DNA of 64,000 nt, taken from NCBI RefSeq assembly GCF_037975245.1, contig NC_092562.1:22523054-22587053 (forward strand), given 5' to 3'. The DNA is from Apostichopus japonicus. Its lineage: Eukaryota; Echinodermata; Holothuroidea; Aspidochirotida; Stichopodidae. Shown piece after piece: positions 1 to 15,858 of this stretch. Below the pieces are notes generated by a model. It had not been told where the DNA came from. It did not search any database and was given only the letters and a program-made list of their open reading frames with translations. Made by a program: the position numbers and the translations under genes. Positions within the stretch are counted from its first letter, which is position 1, and the number at the start of each line of letters is the position of its first letter.

Positions 1-604
1 ATGTCATATCATTGTTACGCAATAACTATCGAAACCTATGTCATATACTGAATGCTGGCTGTTAAACCGATTGTTCATATCCATTGGTGCATGTTACACA
101 CACATTATTGAGAGCACGCAACTATCACCTCACACCATGCGGAATGAACACTGATGAAAATCATAGACCCTCGCTCGCCTACCTAACCTAACAGTGCATG
201 CTGTTATTGGATGAGTCTGTAGTCACAAATGAAAAGAGGAAGATTTCTGAGAATATAAAATATCTCGGCCATAACGGTTTTAGTTTAGGTTTTCATTAGC
301 TTATTTCACTTTTGTTTCATTTTTAATTTACTTTTATTTCACTTTTGCTTATTCAGCATTAAAAGCTGTTTGATAATTTTGCACGATGAGTTGTTTTGTG
401 AAGCAAAGATAATCAGGGAAATGCAACTTGCGTGTATAGCAGGTCTAACCATGAATGTTTAATGTTGAGTGGCACTTGTAATTCCTATCACTAAAATATT
501 AAAAACAAACAAAGAGGACTCTAAGAATGAAATATTACAACAAAACTGGCTGGATACCAAGATTCATATCTTTTGCTGACGGTGACACATGCTTAATTTA
601 ATTA

Positions 605-856
605 AACATATATCACCATCTTAATTATACATATATCACCATCTTAATTATACATATATCACCATCTTAATTATACATATATCACCATCTTAATTATACA
701 TATATCACCATCTTAATTATACATATATCACCATCTTAATTATACATATATCACCATCTTAATTATACATATATCACCATCTTAATTATACATATATCAC
801 CATTTTAATTATACATATATATCACCATTTTAATTATTCATATATCACCATTTTAT
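605..856. repeat. 23-bp minisatellite, about 11 copies
   Basis: Tandem copies of ATATATCACCATCTTAATT plus four bases, spaced exactly 23 bp (for example TATCACC at 611 and 634). The last copies vary (CATTTTAATTAT). It lies just downstream of DIMT1 exon 5, so inside the next intron. No coding potential. Confidence 0.95.
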
Positions 857-889
857 TGACATTTACATATACAACTCCTGTCACACTCA

Positions 890-5073
<4,184 letters not shown>

Positions 5074-6386
5074 GATTCTGCTGTCTTTTGTCAATGGGGT
5101 GTCTAAAGATTTGAATTGTAGCCCTTCTCCTCAAAATGTAATAAACTTATTTGCAATAATACCGACTTGCTGTGCAGATCCTCTGGTTACGTCTCTTTCC
5201 ACATGTTCTCGAAATTCACGGGTTCACGTACGACTATGGTCGTATAGGAACACAAAAAGATGGGTGCAACCACGTTCACGGTTTTCGTCATCGAATTTTA
5301 GGAATTTGCACATTGTGCAAAAAGAGCCTAAAAGAAATACGTTGGCGTGCAGTTGTTAGTTTACCAAGACTTTCTAATCTCGGCATCTACCGATACTTGT
5401 ACCTCGGTTCCCTCTTCCGAGAAATCATGGATCGGCAACACTGTTATAAAATATAAATTGGTGGTAATTGACTTAGAATTTAGATGAGTATTGATATGGA
5501 GGGTGCATATACATCTTTTCAAAACAAACATAGGCCAGACCATTGGACAAAACAATGAGATCTATATCCTTGTTCATATTATAAGCTAGTTTTATGTACA
5601 TCCAAATGTTCGCAAATTGCTCTCCAAACTTCCCCTATCCTAATGCTTCCGACGGGTCCGGGTGTAGGGGAAGGGGAGCCTGTATGTAACAGTGTTGCCG
5701 AAATTGGTTACCTTCTTAGCTGATGCTAACCCTCATGCATGGGGGTCCGGTCAAACACGTACAGCATCTTTAGTATTGTGTCTATTGCTCAATTGCTCGT
5801 AATTACACTATCGAATTTTTTAACCCGATACCGCTAAAAGAACCTTCTCTTATGGGAATTCGCATGTTTATGTTTGGAGAAGCGAGCTGTGCCAGAACTG
5901 TCAATGCATTGTAATCCACTTCAATCGAAAGAACGTACACATTCATTTTTCATATCGATCTATATCTGGGTAGTTTTTGCTAGATGTACCGTACTGATCT
6001 TATAGAAGTTGCGCAATTTGGTTTAAAACGGGATTGCGCAATCCCGTTTTAAACCAAGTGTTGTTTTGGTTGTGGCGCACCGACTTGAAGGTGAAAAAAA
6101 ATCTAGTTTTCTTGTATCTATTCTTTAAAGATAATTAATTTTAATGTAGCACATTGAAAGCTTTCCTATTGAATTAGTATATGGTACACTCAATTATAGT
6201 TTCCCTTAGTCCCGTGTGTACTCTGTTGACCAGGTTTATTGTTTTGTCCCCTATACGGTCTTCCATATTGCTCACGATAAGTAAAGTTAAAGACCAAAGC
6301 TTGTCAGCTATATAATAGCAAACAACCGTTGATTATGTCCATGTAGGCTACATGGTTTGTTCAAGCACATTTAATCAGTGTTGTAG
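5074..6386. other. Upstream flank of DIMT1, no gene seen
   Basis: Contains the presumed DIMT1 promoter/5'UTR and several unsupported ORFs of up to 95 codons. No family is recognisable. The one structured element is the palindrome at 6018-6057, listed separately. Confidence 0.5.
6018..6057. repeat. Perfect 40-bp palindrome
   Basis: The left arm TTGGTTTAAAACGGGATTGC is followed with no spacer by its exact reverse complement. The symmetry breaks at both outer flanks (T at 6017 versus G at 6058). The heptamer GCGCAAT is found at 6011 and again across the centre at 6036. This could extrude as a cruciform or be two abutting copies of an inverted 20-mer. Confidence 0.97.
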
Positions 6387-6605
6387 TACCGTACTCGAAA
6401 CGTACTCGATACTCAAGTACCACTCGAGTACCGATTTTTGACGTACTCGTACAAATGTACTCGTACGCTTGGGAAAATACTCGGACTCGACCATCGGTAC
6501 TCGATACTCGGTACTCGACAGTCAAAGTACTCGTGCTGCGTACAAAGGTACTCGATACTCGGAATGAAGAGTACTCGAGGTTACATGTACTTTACGAGTA
6601 CATCC
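6387..6605. repeat. TACTCG-rich interspersed repeat cluster
   Basis: More than ten occurrences of (G)TACTCG at irregular 7-20 bp spacing, with frequent GTACTCGATACTCGG. The left edge reads CAGTGTTGTAGTACCGTACTCG. A related cluster lies at 9448-9632. Not a strict-period array and not coding. Confidence 0.85.
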
Positions 6606-7405
6606 GGAACATGCCGAATATATGCAACATTTCTCTAAAATTTGCTCTTCCTTTCGGCAATCAATTACTTAATTTATGAGCTCCATAACACGTAGTAAAT
6701 TACGTACTTGTGCTAACATTTGTTACAGCTTCAGCAGACTACGTAAACATTACTTCCTCTAATATTCACAATTTCACATATTAAATTACTGGTATCAGGC
6801 CTGGAATTAATATTTTGCTCAGAGGGGTTACTTTCCATAGAAAACCGCCCTCGTGAGCAAGTTCACATGGGCTCTTTTTCATTTCACAGGGGCTATTTAT
6901 TTTAAATTTTCTATGTTAGCCTAAATATAGGCTACATTATATGTACTTCTAAAAGTGGTTTAATAGGACTATTGGCAAGGTTGTACTGTAACATGAAGCC
7001 TATTTTAGGCTTAAAAAAAAAATGCCCACCTAAATTGTTTTGGGTGAAAGTTTGGGCATTCTGGGGACAAAACGTCCATTGCCCCTGTGTATTTTCAGCC
7101 CTGACTGGTATTGTATTATGTTTCTCTATTGACAAATGTTGATAGACAAAATGTATCAAGGATTATGTCATATATACCGTTGTAAAATATTAATTTTGGG
7201 AGATTTTTAAGGGAGGAATTAGTCGTTTAATATAAGAAACCACAGCTTAATTTTTTTTTAAAAAGTGTTTAAGGTGTACTACTTTAAAGTATAATATATG
7301 AGTTATCCACATATATTTGCTTTACAATATTTTTATCATCGTTTATCTGATACTGTTCTTTCACCAAATGATCATATCTGCATATTCCAATCGTCTTCAG
7401 TAGGG
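6606..7405. other. Gene-free, probable old interspersed repeat
   Basis: AT-rich. The part at about 6800-7115 has a different composition (CAGGGGCTATTT, TTTGGGCATTCTGGGGACAA, CAATGGACG read on the other strand) and looks like a repeat fragment, but I could not define its ends. The short minus ORF at 6932-7159 is not supported. Confidence 0.35.
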
Positions 7406-7565
7406 CAACTGGTTGCCGGACAACTATCCCCCTGACAAATACCCCGGACATATACCCCCGGACTCATACCCCAGGACAAGTACCCCCGAGAACAATTACC
7501 CCTCCCCCGGACTAATACCCCGGGACAAGTACCCCCGAGGACAATTACCCCCTCCCCCGGCAATG
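7406..7565 (+). repeat. GGACAA-N-TACCCCC minisatellite
   Basis: About eight degenerate 16-20 bp units such as GGACAAGTACCCCCGAG and GGACAATTACCCC(CT)CCCC. The repeat explains the Pro/Tyr-rich ORF here. An inverted relative is at 8975-9230. Confidence 0.85.
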
Positions 7566-7884
7566 ACCTCAGGGAAAACTCCACCTGCGCAAATATACCT
7601 GCACATGCAGATACCTCACCCAGGTTACTACCCGAACTAAACCAGAACACGGCCAAGTTCCCCCCCCCCCCCCACACCCGCCCGAGCCTGTGAACTAAGC
7701 GGACCTTTAGCTGGTGAACCCCGTAGTATGAAAGAAAATTATATATCAGATGATTATTCAGATATAACCAAATTTAGTATAGTGCCATATAAAGCGCTAT
7801 ACAAAACTAACATACCATAACATAGCAAATCATCAAATAATATTACTCAGAAGAAAATATTTTAAAATGGTAAGTCGCAATAAG

Positions 7885-8580
7885 CCGGAATTGTTCGGAG
7901 ATCAATAATACAGAACTGCATGGGTATCTTTGACAACACGTTATGTTCATTCTGTAAAATTGGAAATTGAAACCATTCATCACCTTTTCTGGGAGTGTCA
8001 CAGCACTTCTTTTTTTTTAGGTGAAGTGATCAGTAAGGTTATTGGTATAAATTTTCACTTCACAAAAGAGGATTTTTTGCTTTAGGTTTTTATTAAAGAA
8101 ACGTCACCCTTATAATTCCCATTATTCATTTTAAGTTCTATATTTTCAGTACCAAGCGTCAAAACAAGAATAAATTTATTCATAAGTTCACGTTTGCATT
8201 AAAGGTGGAGAACTATATTTGTTGACATGACAAAATAAGAGAATAATAAGTATAAAATCAATTTCGAGGAACTCAAGGTTGTTTCTTCCTCATTAAAAAA
8301 TATCTCAAATATTTAATATTTCGCAATTTCCGCATCCTCAATTCTTATATATTGCTGCTGTTCGTTGTAATATGTTTGTAGTAAGTCTGGGATTCTTTTA
8401 GTGTTTCTTTAAATTGTAGTACTTCTTCTAATTGTTCTTATCATATTTAATTGTTGGTAATGGTAAAGGTAATGGTAATGCTCAACTTCATTGTTATTTA
8501 ATTTTTGCTATATTTGATTGGATACGTTATTTGTATGTTAATGTATAGTTGAAATAAACGGAGGGGGAAAAAATAATAAT
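7885..8580 (+). mobile_element. Decayed 3' end of an L1-like non-LTR retrotransposon ORF2
   Basis: Around 7940-8080, allowing one frameshift, the plus strand reads CSFCKI then EIETIHHLFWEC followed by ISKVIGINFHFTKEDF. This is the C-terminal zf-RVT-type Cys/His region of LINE ORF2 proteins (CxFC...E(T/S)xxHLFWxC). Downstream, weak similarity to the last L1-like residues (KFTFALKVENYI) continues to about 8250 and is followed by an A-rich end (AAAAAATAATAATACAG near 8570). In-frame stops and indels show it is dead. 5' truncation is typical of LINE insertions. Confidence 0.7.
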
Positions 8581-8974
8581 ACAGTAAAGTGTCACTATAA
8601 CTAATAGTAAATTAATAGTTACTACCATCAGTGATCAATGCCCAACCCCACCCCTCGTGCTTCTTCAACCGCCGTCCCCACCTATATTGCCCCGGGCCTC
8701 GGTCCATTGTCAAACACTATCCAGGAGTTTGGGGGCTAATATATAAAAAGGTCGAATCATTTTAAAAAGTCGGGAGGAGGTTAAAAGTGCCAGGGCACAC
8801 GATGACCCTAGTGGTGCCAGTTTAACCGGCACCCTGACCCAATTGTAAATGTCCTCTCGCAGTTGCCCGAGGGACCAAGGTATACATGTTGAGGCCCGCG
8901 GGAAACTAAACTCGAAAAAAGACCTGCGTATCCGTCGCTGCATCCGTCCCCTATAGTTAACGGCATATGTACAG
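8581..8974. other. GC-richer island between repeats, no gene assigned
   Basis: 8640-8950 is noticeably more GC-rich than its surroundings. It holds a 77-codon minus-strand ORF (8710-8943) whose product I do not recognise. It may be part of a repeat that also carries the flanking GTCCGGGGG array. Confidence 0.3.
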
Positions 8975-9232
8975 GGGAAATTCTTCCGGGGGTATTTATC
9001 CGGGGGGTAATTGTCTAGGGGGTATTCGTCCGAGGAGGTAGTTGTCCGGGTGGGTAGTTGTCCGGGAGGTTTTTGTCCTCGGGAGTAATTGTCCGGGGGT
9101 TTCTGTCCGGGTGGTAGTTATCCTGGGAGGGAATGGTCCCGGCTGATATTTGTCCGGGGGTAATCGTCCGGGGGGTTATTGACTGGGGGTAATCGTCCGG
9201 GGGTATTTGTCTGGGGGGTATTTGTCCGGTCA
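8975..9232 (-). repeat. GGACAA/CCCCC minisatellite, inverted relative of 7406-7565
   Basis: About fourteen 16-19 bp units of the type GGTAATTGTCCGGGGG on the plus strand, i.e. CCCCCGGACAATTACC on the minus strand. It is the same family as the 7.4-kb array in the opposite orientation. Confidence 0.87.
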
Positions 9233-9447
9233 CGGGGCAACTGTTAACTAATTTGGTTGCGTGATGTAGATTCACATTAATGTGCATTGTAACACAATGA
9301 CTTGTCGATGTGACTAAAAGGGGTCCAAAATATTTCATATTTTGTTTCCCTACATTAACATATGCTAATTCAAGTTGTAACAGTTTATATGGGCTGTAAT
9401 ATACACATACAATGCTGGCAGTTTTATTTAACAGTATGCCTATTGGA

Positions 9448-9632
9448 ACGTACTCGAAAAGTACTCGGATGATAAAGTACTCGGTACTCGGACCCCCAAG
9501 TACTCGGACTCGAACAGTGGTACTTGATACTCGGATCATAAAATACTCGGATACGGAAAGTGGTACTTGGTACTCGGAACCCAAAGTACTCGGAAGTATA
9601 CTTGGTACTCGGATACAAGTACTCGACTACAA
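9448..9632. repeat. Second TACTCG(G) repeat cluster
   Basis: About ten TACTCGG motifs, also on the plus strand, ending GTACTCGACTACAACAC. The terminal CTACAACAC is the inverse of GTGTTGTAG found at the left edge of the 6.4-kb cluster. Confidence 0.85.
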
Positions 9633-9852
9633 CACTATACATTCAAATCTATTTTTGTAATAGCCAAACGCAGTCAATATACTTACTTTCCTATAAGTGC
9701 ACGCAACATGTGGCAGTAATAATATATATAATATATATAATATAATAATATGTTTTTAGTGACACTAATAGACTGAGATGTACTGTCATCAATTAACGTC
9801 ACATCTACCTGTTTTCATAAAAGTGCGCAACATTTCCTTCGAGTATATGCAT

Positions 9853-9855
<3 letters not shown>

Positions 9856-9886
<31 letters not shown>
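9856..9886. repeat. (TA)n microsatellite
   Basis: Simple TA run. Flanking overlapping ORFs on both strands (9778-10080) are artefacts of this tract. Confidence 0.95.
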
Positions 9887-9888
<2 letters not shown>

Positions 9889-10603
9889 ATCACCACATAT
9901 AGCAACGGAAAAGATAATAGAATTTCTGATCATCTCAAATGCGTAGCTCATGGAATTATGTCTTTGGAATACATTATAACAGAATTTTTTTTTTTGGAGC
10001 GGAATGGATTGACAAGCTTGAAGAGTTTCGCACAAAAGATATTGACTGCATAGGTCGAACAAATAGCTTGGCAGAATCACGATTTTCTTGGAAGTGGCTG
10101 TTAGTCATGATATGACGGTTTGCAAATCTTCCTTCTATGGGCCTACTTATTATAAAGCATGGAATAAGGTAAGATGTGTGTAGTTTGCATTCGTTTATAG
10201 TAACTCAATCACGGTGGATTAAATCGATAAAAGGAGAAGAAGAAGAAGAACGTATTTTACTGTTAAATGTTAACGGATATTAATTAACAACAACAATATT
10301 ATAAAGTTAACATATATAAATATAGCGAGAAACATCATCGGACTAGTAAGGGATTAGCGAAAACTGACGATAAATTTGAAATAAACAGAGCGGAGTTCTT
10401 AAAAGATGAATCATTGGTCTGATTTGCAGTTCCTACGTTTAAATTCGTATAAATCTGATTCAACAAACACAATTGCTTCGATTCTTCGGCAGTCAGTTTC
10501 TTCAAGTTTTCCGTTTTCCGTTAGTGAATTACGAAATATATGGATGTCTAATGTGATCATCGTTGTGTATATTACTTAATGCGATTATTAAATTGATTCA
10601 ATC

Positions 10604-10785
10604 AATGATTCCTACTCTTGTATAAGTCTGACGTGCTATCGATGTTGGATGGATATAATGATAGCGCAGAAGGTGTACTTGACAGTTCTACGTGGATGTC
10701 TCTTGAAGACGTATTAAGTATAGTCTATACTGTACGTTTGGTATACTTGGAATAACTGCTAATACCTTCTGGTAATACCTAACAG
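10604..10785 (+). pseudogene. 5' fragment of a class A GPCR gene, copy A
   Basis: This stretch repeats the 5' flank and first ~45 codons of the intact receptor that starts at 10849. Shared blocks include TGATTCCTACTCTTGTA, AAGTCTGACGTG, GGATATAATGATAGCGCAGA and AGGTGTACTTGACAGTTCTA. The initiator differs (TTGG against ATGG) and the copy stops after GGAATAACTGCTAATACCTT, inside the TM1 coding region. It appears to be a local tandem duplication of about 190 bp immediately upstream of the functional gene, so it might contribute promoter or 5'UTR sequence although it cannot encode a receptor. Confidence 0.85.
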
Positions 10786-10848
10786 GTAATACCTTCAATC
10801 ACTGATTCCTACTCTTGTACGGTTTATAAAGTCTGACGTGTATCGATC

Positions 10849-11916
10849 ATGGCTGGATATAATGATAGCGCAGAAGGTGTACTTGACAGTTCTACATGGA
10901 TGTCTTTTGAAGACGTATTAAATATAGTCTACCTTACGTTTGGAATACTTGGAATAGCTGGAAATACCTTGGTTCTTGTTGTTATGATACGTGTCCGATC
11001 CTTGCGTTCAAAAACTATTTATTTCATAATCAATCAATCAATTATCGATTTGGTGTCATCGATATGTCTGATCGTCACATTTAACTTCACTACTAAAATT
11101 GACTTTTCTGACTGGAAGAATGAAACTTGGGCAAATTTAGTCTGCCGTTTTGGGGAATCTCGGTACATATTCTGGTCTCTTTTAAGTTGTTCAACTTGTA
11201 ACCTTATCGTTCTGACCTTAGAACGATACGTAGCTGTAGTGTATCCTTTGGTATACAGAAATCGCGTCACTTTTAAGACTGCAATGGTGTTTGTCATCTT
11301 ACCGTGGCTAGTGGGATTCATCTTGCAACTGTATTGGCCAGTAGTTCATGATATAGACATGCATGGCAATTGCTCAGCAAGTTTTGGTAATACAAATATT
11401 CAGATATTGCTCGGTATCTTTGTATTTTTGGTCAAATTTTTACTCCCAATGCTGATAATGTTGGTTGTTTATGTCGCAATCATAAAGAAGATAACATCTG
11501 CACCAGTTATCATTCACCCAGAGACCGCAAATCCCGGTACAAGTTCAAGCAATGAGTTACCAGGACAACAATCATCGATTTACAGGAACGCGAAGATCAA
11601 CAAACTTCGACTAAACATCTTGAAAACACTCTTTGTGGTAGTTCTGGTATTCGGGCTCTGCTGGTGTCCTGTTCAAATTTGGTTCCTTTTGTATAATCTC
11701 GGGATACCATCAATCGATGTCGTAGGAAGAAACTATAAGATAGCAGTCATTGTGGTCTTTATCAGTATTTGGATAAATCCAGTCATCTACGCCTGCAAAT
11801 ATAAGCAATTTCAAGATGGACTGAAAAAAACATTTTGTATTGCCAAAACGGAGAGTAGTCATATAGATACTTCACTGGCGACCAATTCACATCCGAATAA
11901 CCAACGGCCACAATGA
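10849..11916 (+). CDS. Class A (rhodopsin-like) G-protein-coupled receptor, orphan, intronless
   Basis: A 355-residue seven-transmembrane receptor predicted at the plasma membrane. Visible landmarks: TM1 GN at 38-39; TM2 NQSIIDL with the conserved Asp at 67; Cys99 at the top of TM3 pairing with Cys175 in the second extracellular loop; E125-R126-Y127, the DRY variant; Trp153 in TM4; Pro200 and Tyr208 in TM5; CWCP at 271-274 in TM6; NPVIY at 310-314 in TM7, followed by CKYKQFQDGLK as helix 8. N-glycosylation sequons occur at N5, N79, N91 and N174. The start is the first ATG (ATGGCTGG), conserved in the downstream paralogue. One exon covers the whole protein. Overall it resembles invertebrate peptide-type receptors, but neither ligand nor subfamily can be assigned by eye. 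Copy A (10604-10785) and the pseudogene at 19041-20176 are its relatives. Confidence 0.93.
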   Translation: MAGYNDSAEGVLDSSTWMSFEDVLNIVYLTFGILGIAGNTLVLVVMIRVRSLRSKTIYFIINQSIIDLVSSICLIVTFNFTTKIDFSDWKNETWANLVCRFGESRYIFWSLLSCSTCNLIVLTLERYVAVVYPLVYRNRVTFKTAMVFVILPWLVGFILQLYWPVVHDIDMHGNCSASFGNTNIQILLGIFVFLVKFLLPMLIMLVVYVAIIKKITSAPVIIHPETANPGTSSSNELPGQQSSIYRNAKINKLRLNILKTLFVVVLVFGLCWCPVQIWFLLYNLGIPSIDVVGRNYKIAVIVVFISIWINPVIYACKYKQFQDGLKKTFCIAKTESSHIDTSLATNSHPNNQRPQ

Positions 11917-13120
11917 AAAAGCAACACGTTCTGAAAAAAAAGGAAATCGCTGTCTACTGCACGATATATGCTAGAGTATAAGAAAAAGCCAAATTAAGAG
12001 AGGCTTCAGGGCCACATATACTTGTAGAAGGTATACTTGACTTGGTGTATTTATGTTCTTCATATTTGGATTAAACCTGTGATACAATATAAACAAGATG
12101 ATACAAGAGTTCCTAAAATTTTGATGGTTGGTTGATGGTTGGTGGTTGGTGGTTGGTGGTAGGAAATTGCGTATATTTATTTCAAATGCAGACTGATCGC
12201 CACAAATAATCAATTAAAAGCATGTTGGTTTTTTCACCATCTGTTTGGGATGACGCGAAGTTTCAAGATGGTTTCCTTGGGTTTAATGAAGTTGGTGTTT
12301 ATATCGGTTCTAAAAACCGATCCTTCTTCTTGGCAGTAATGTGAGGATGAGACAAAAATGGGCAATAGATTATGATCAGGATAGATTTGAAATATTGAAG
12401 GAAACAGATTGTTGTTATCAACGTATCAACCGTTGTTTAAACGTCCTCGTGAATAAAATTATGATAATGTTCTTCAGATGTAGAATACTCACTTTTTTTA
12501 AAGGCAAGGAAGGTCTGGTAAATATTTAAAGATCTGCTACTATACAGGTTAAATCGCTCCCTGCAGGATACGGTCTACTATAGAGAGGGCTTCTGCTTCG
12601 GCACTCATCGATTTAACGAGTTGATTCATGACTTTGGCATAGTATTGTTCAGCGATATATCCAATGGTAGAAATACTGTATATATAGTTACTGTTTTAAA
12701 TGTGTAGTGGATGAAATGTTCGTATTAACTTTCTTTCTTTCTCAATGGTTGTGATTAAATGTTTGATTGGCCTTAGTCGATTGTGCCAATGGGTTTCTAT
12801 ATGAATGAACTATTACTAAAGACATAATACCCTTGAGGTGTAATTCAAGAAAATAAAACATTTTATTTTTAAAATATTCCAGATAAATTTAATGATTTAT
12901 CACAGACGCGGGGAGGACGTGTATAGGTCAGCCCAGTAGATGCATTCTGGGATACATACGTGGAGGTAGAATCTTCCTCTGAAGACCTCACACATTGACA
13001 CTATCAAATGGTCTTGTTCAAGTTGAACTTCTGTGGATATAGATAAAGTACAAAAATAAAACTAAGATTACAATACAACAATTGTTTCCATTTGAAGACT
13101 CTATTACGGAAGCGTAGAAG
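11917..13120. other. GPCR 3' flank and intergenic, no gene seen
   Basis: Homology to the flank of the downstream GPCR pseudogene continues for about 200 bp (shared ATTAAACCTGTGATA-like block near 12070 and a TGATGGTTG stretch). 12121-12163 is a short TTGATGG/GGTTGGT simple repeat. The 62-codon ORF at 12341 is unsupported. Confidence 0.5.
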
Positions 13121-13123
13121 GGA

Positions 13124-13535
13124 CATTGCATTGACGAGTTACCGACTTGACAAAACGACAATTATCTGCAAATTGACGAGTTGACGAGATGGTAACGTGA
13201 CAAATTTCAGAAAATTGACGTTTTGACGAGATAACGGATCTCGTCAATGCATCAATTTTCTGCAAATTGACGACTTGCACACTTACTAACATGTCGACAA
13301 AATGACAAAATTCAGAAATTGACGTTTTGACGAGATAACGGATATCGTCAATGCATCAATTTTCTGCAAATTGACGACTTGCACACTTACTACCATCTCG
13401 ACAAAATGACAAAATTCAGAAAATTGACGTTTTGACGAGATAACGGATCTCGTCAATGCATCAATTTTCAGTTGCATCAGTTGCACACTTACTACCATGT
13501 CGACAAATTTCAGAAAATTTACGTTTTGACGCGAT
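13124..13535. repeat. Tandem repeat of about 104 bp, four copies
   Basis: The marker ATTGACGTTTTGACG recurs at 13214, 13318, 13423 and (as ATTTACG) 13517, i.e. periods of 104, 105 and 94. Each unit holds TTGACGAGAT-AACGG-ATCTCGTCAA, a 10-bp inverted repeat around a 5-base loop (one mismatch in the second copy). Minus-strand ORFs here simply follow the repeat. Confidence 0.92.
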
Positions 13536-15678
13536 TACAAGACGTTCTATAAAGAGCTGACTAAGGCAATCAGTCATCTCGGGTCAAGCGGAGATAAACT
13601 TACTTTAATAGTTTATATAGCAAAATAGTCTTCAAGTGAAATAGTTCTACACAGACATGTTTTTTTATGCCGAAATCCCTTTCTGATTAACTTATGGTCT
13701 CCATTAGTCATATTTGGTAATGAACCAATCCAAGTTACCCTATAGTGCCATTCTATGCATTTTTATTTTATCGTGTTCCCATGTGCTTGTCCTTTCTCTT
13801 AGCGATTTTTCAATGCAAAGTTCTGTTGGAGTGTAGAAGGCACATTCACCATAAGAAGTTTCACTGGGTTTATTCCAACTAAACATAGATCTGAGTTAGC
13901 GTGATTTTTAGTAAATTTCCTTTTATTCAGTTTTACATAAATATTAAATATAACCTCCATAATCTAGCTATACAAGTTTTACTCAAGACACAATACACAT
14001 TCAATCCATTAACAAAAGTCCCAGAGTTTAGGTCAATTTCGCGTTTGTTAAGTTAAGTCAAAATTACACAATTGTATTTAATGTAGTAATTCTCCGGTAA
14101 ATATAAATTAGGCTATATATATGCTGAGTCAATTATGGAAGTATAGACGTCAGGAGATATATTACATGCTTAATATCCACTCCCCCCCCCCCCGCACCCC
14201 ATCCCCATTTATTCTCTGATTGGATTGAAATGTACTTGCAGAAGAGCAATTTTCATGCCAAAATTACTTTAATCTGGTAGAATTGATACATTTAACCAAT
14301 CTATGTGCAAAGATGTTCCATTTCACTATACTTCATAAGACAAATATGAAGGAGCGGAACAAAGGACCATGCGTTCTGATTGCAATTGAATGATTCATTC
14401 AGGATGTTTTCTAGAAGTTTTCTTTCGTAAAAGAGCGCTTGAACATTAGGCTCGAACTAATTGATATCGATGTACGAACTGACTGCCTACCATCATTTAA
14501 CGTCCATGGAATTACCTTTAAAAGGCTGAGAGTTCATATTTATCATAGCGTGATTGCTCCCTTGTGTCGAACCATTAAAATTCTTAAGTGATAGATAACT
14601 GAAAGAATCTGCAGCATGTTGATAGTTTAACTGCTTTTTCGCATTTGTATTCCCAAATGAATTAAATATCGGAAATAGTCACAATTTCCTTCTTTCCTTC
14701 TACGAATGTCTCTCCATGCTCTGACACACGTTATAGGAGAGTTAAAGTGATATTGTTCAATGTTTGAACGTTACTGCATGTGCCATTAATACATGGTAGG
14801 CCTATGGGATGCTTTATTTCTTTGATTGTTTGTCCGGCTGTAAGCTTCAGTTGAGCTTTAATGACAGTGCATGCCTGCTACAAGCCTGCTACAGCCTTGC
14901 TACAGCCCTGGAAAGATGCTGTCGCTTTATGCCATTGTGTTCAAATAACTGCCACATTGCAATGTTCCCCCTTTGATTAGGCTGAAATTTAGTGATTTGC
15001 GCAAGTTAGAGTGTTATATATCGATGAATTCGGAAGTCATTTAGAGGTAACTTTCCGAATTGTAAAAATTTTCCTAAAGAATTTGGCCATATATAGACAT
15101 GCGGCTATTAATTGGAATGCACTTAAAACTAGTTCTTTCTTTTTCATTCCTTGAGGGTCCAAAGTGCTATTTGTAATGCTACCGGTTGACACTAAACGCA
15201 CGAAACATAACATATGAGATGGACATTAATTTAAGAAGTGATGGTGTAGTGGTCATTTAAATTGGTCAAGCACTCTTTGGATTGGGCAAGACGCATTAGG
15301 GTACTCTTATACAATGTCCTTAGAGTTCATGTTACCCATTGGTTTGGTGATCCAATGCGTGCTGGTTTTGATTAGGGCCTTGAGGTGTTTTTCAGGTCCC
15401 GTTACTTTTATTTTTCACATTTTTTTTTTAAAACATTTTTCACAAGACAAAGTTCGAGAAATCTTGGTCTCATTCCACCCCGTCCCACCCTCCTTTTTAC
15501 CTAATGCAAAATGGACTCCCTTTGTAGACGAACATGAGTTCGGCAAACCTAACAAATACGGTATCGGCAGAGACCAAATAAAACTGGAAATAAATCTCAA
15601 CTATAATATATTTGGTCAATATAGTTGTATATGTATCTTCTGTCAAGGCTATGTCACTCAAATCTGATATCGTAGACT
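13536..15678. other. Intergenic, no supported gene
   Basis: AT-rich, with a C-run at 14182. The 117-codon plus ORF at 15314-15667 has no recognisable motif and contains a T-run-encoded hydrophobic stretch, so I do not call it a gene. Confidence 0.45.
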
Positions 15679-15801
15679 GTGCAGCACCAATATCGAAACC
15701 ATATGTTTAGTTTTTGTCTACGGTTTTATGCAGCAGAACGCACGAAATATTTCAAGGAGACTCGCATGTCCCGTTTTAGTCCTTTGTATCACTATGTGTT
15801 T

Positions 15802-15858
<57 letters not shown>

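Noticed and set aside
7372..7677. Pro/Tyr- and Gly-rich ORFs on both strands
   Set aside because: They follow the GGACAA/CCCCC minisatellite; no start context, splice or domain evidence.
11034..11321. Minus ORF within the GPCR
   Set aside because: Antisense shadow of the receptor coding sequence.
15314..15667. 117-codon plus ORF
   Set aside because: No domain, codon pattern or splice support; hydrophobic stretch arises from a T run.
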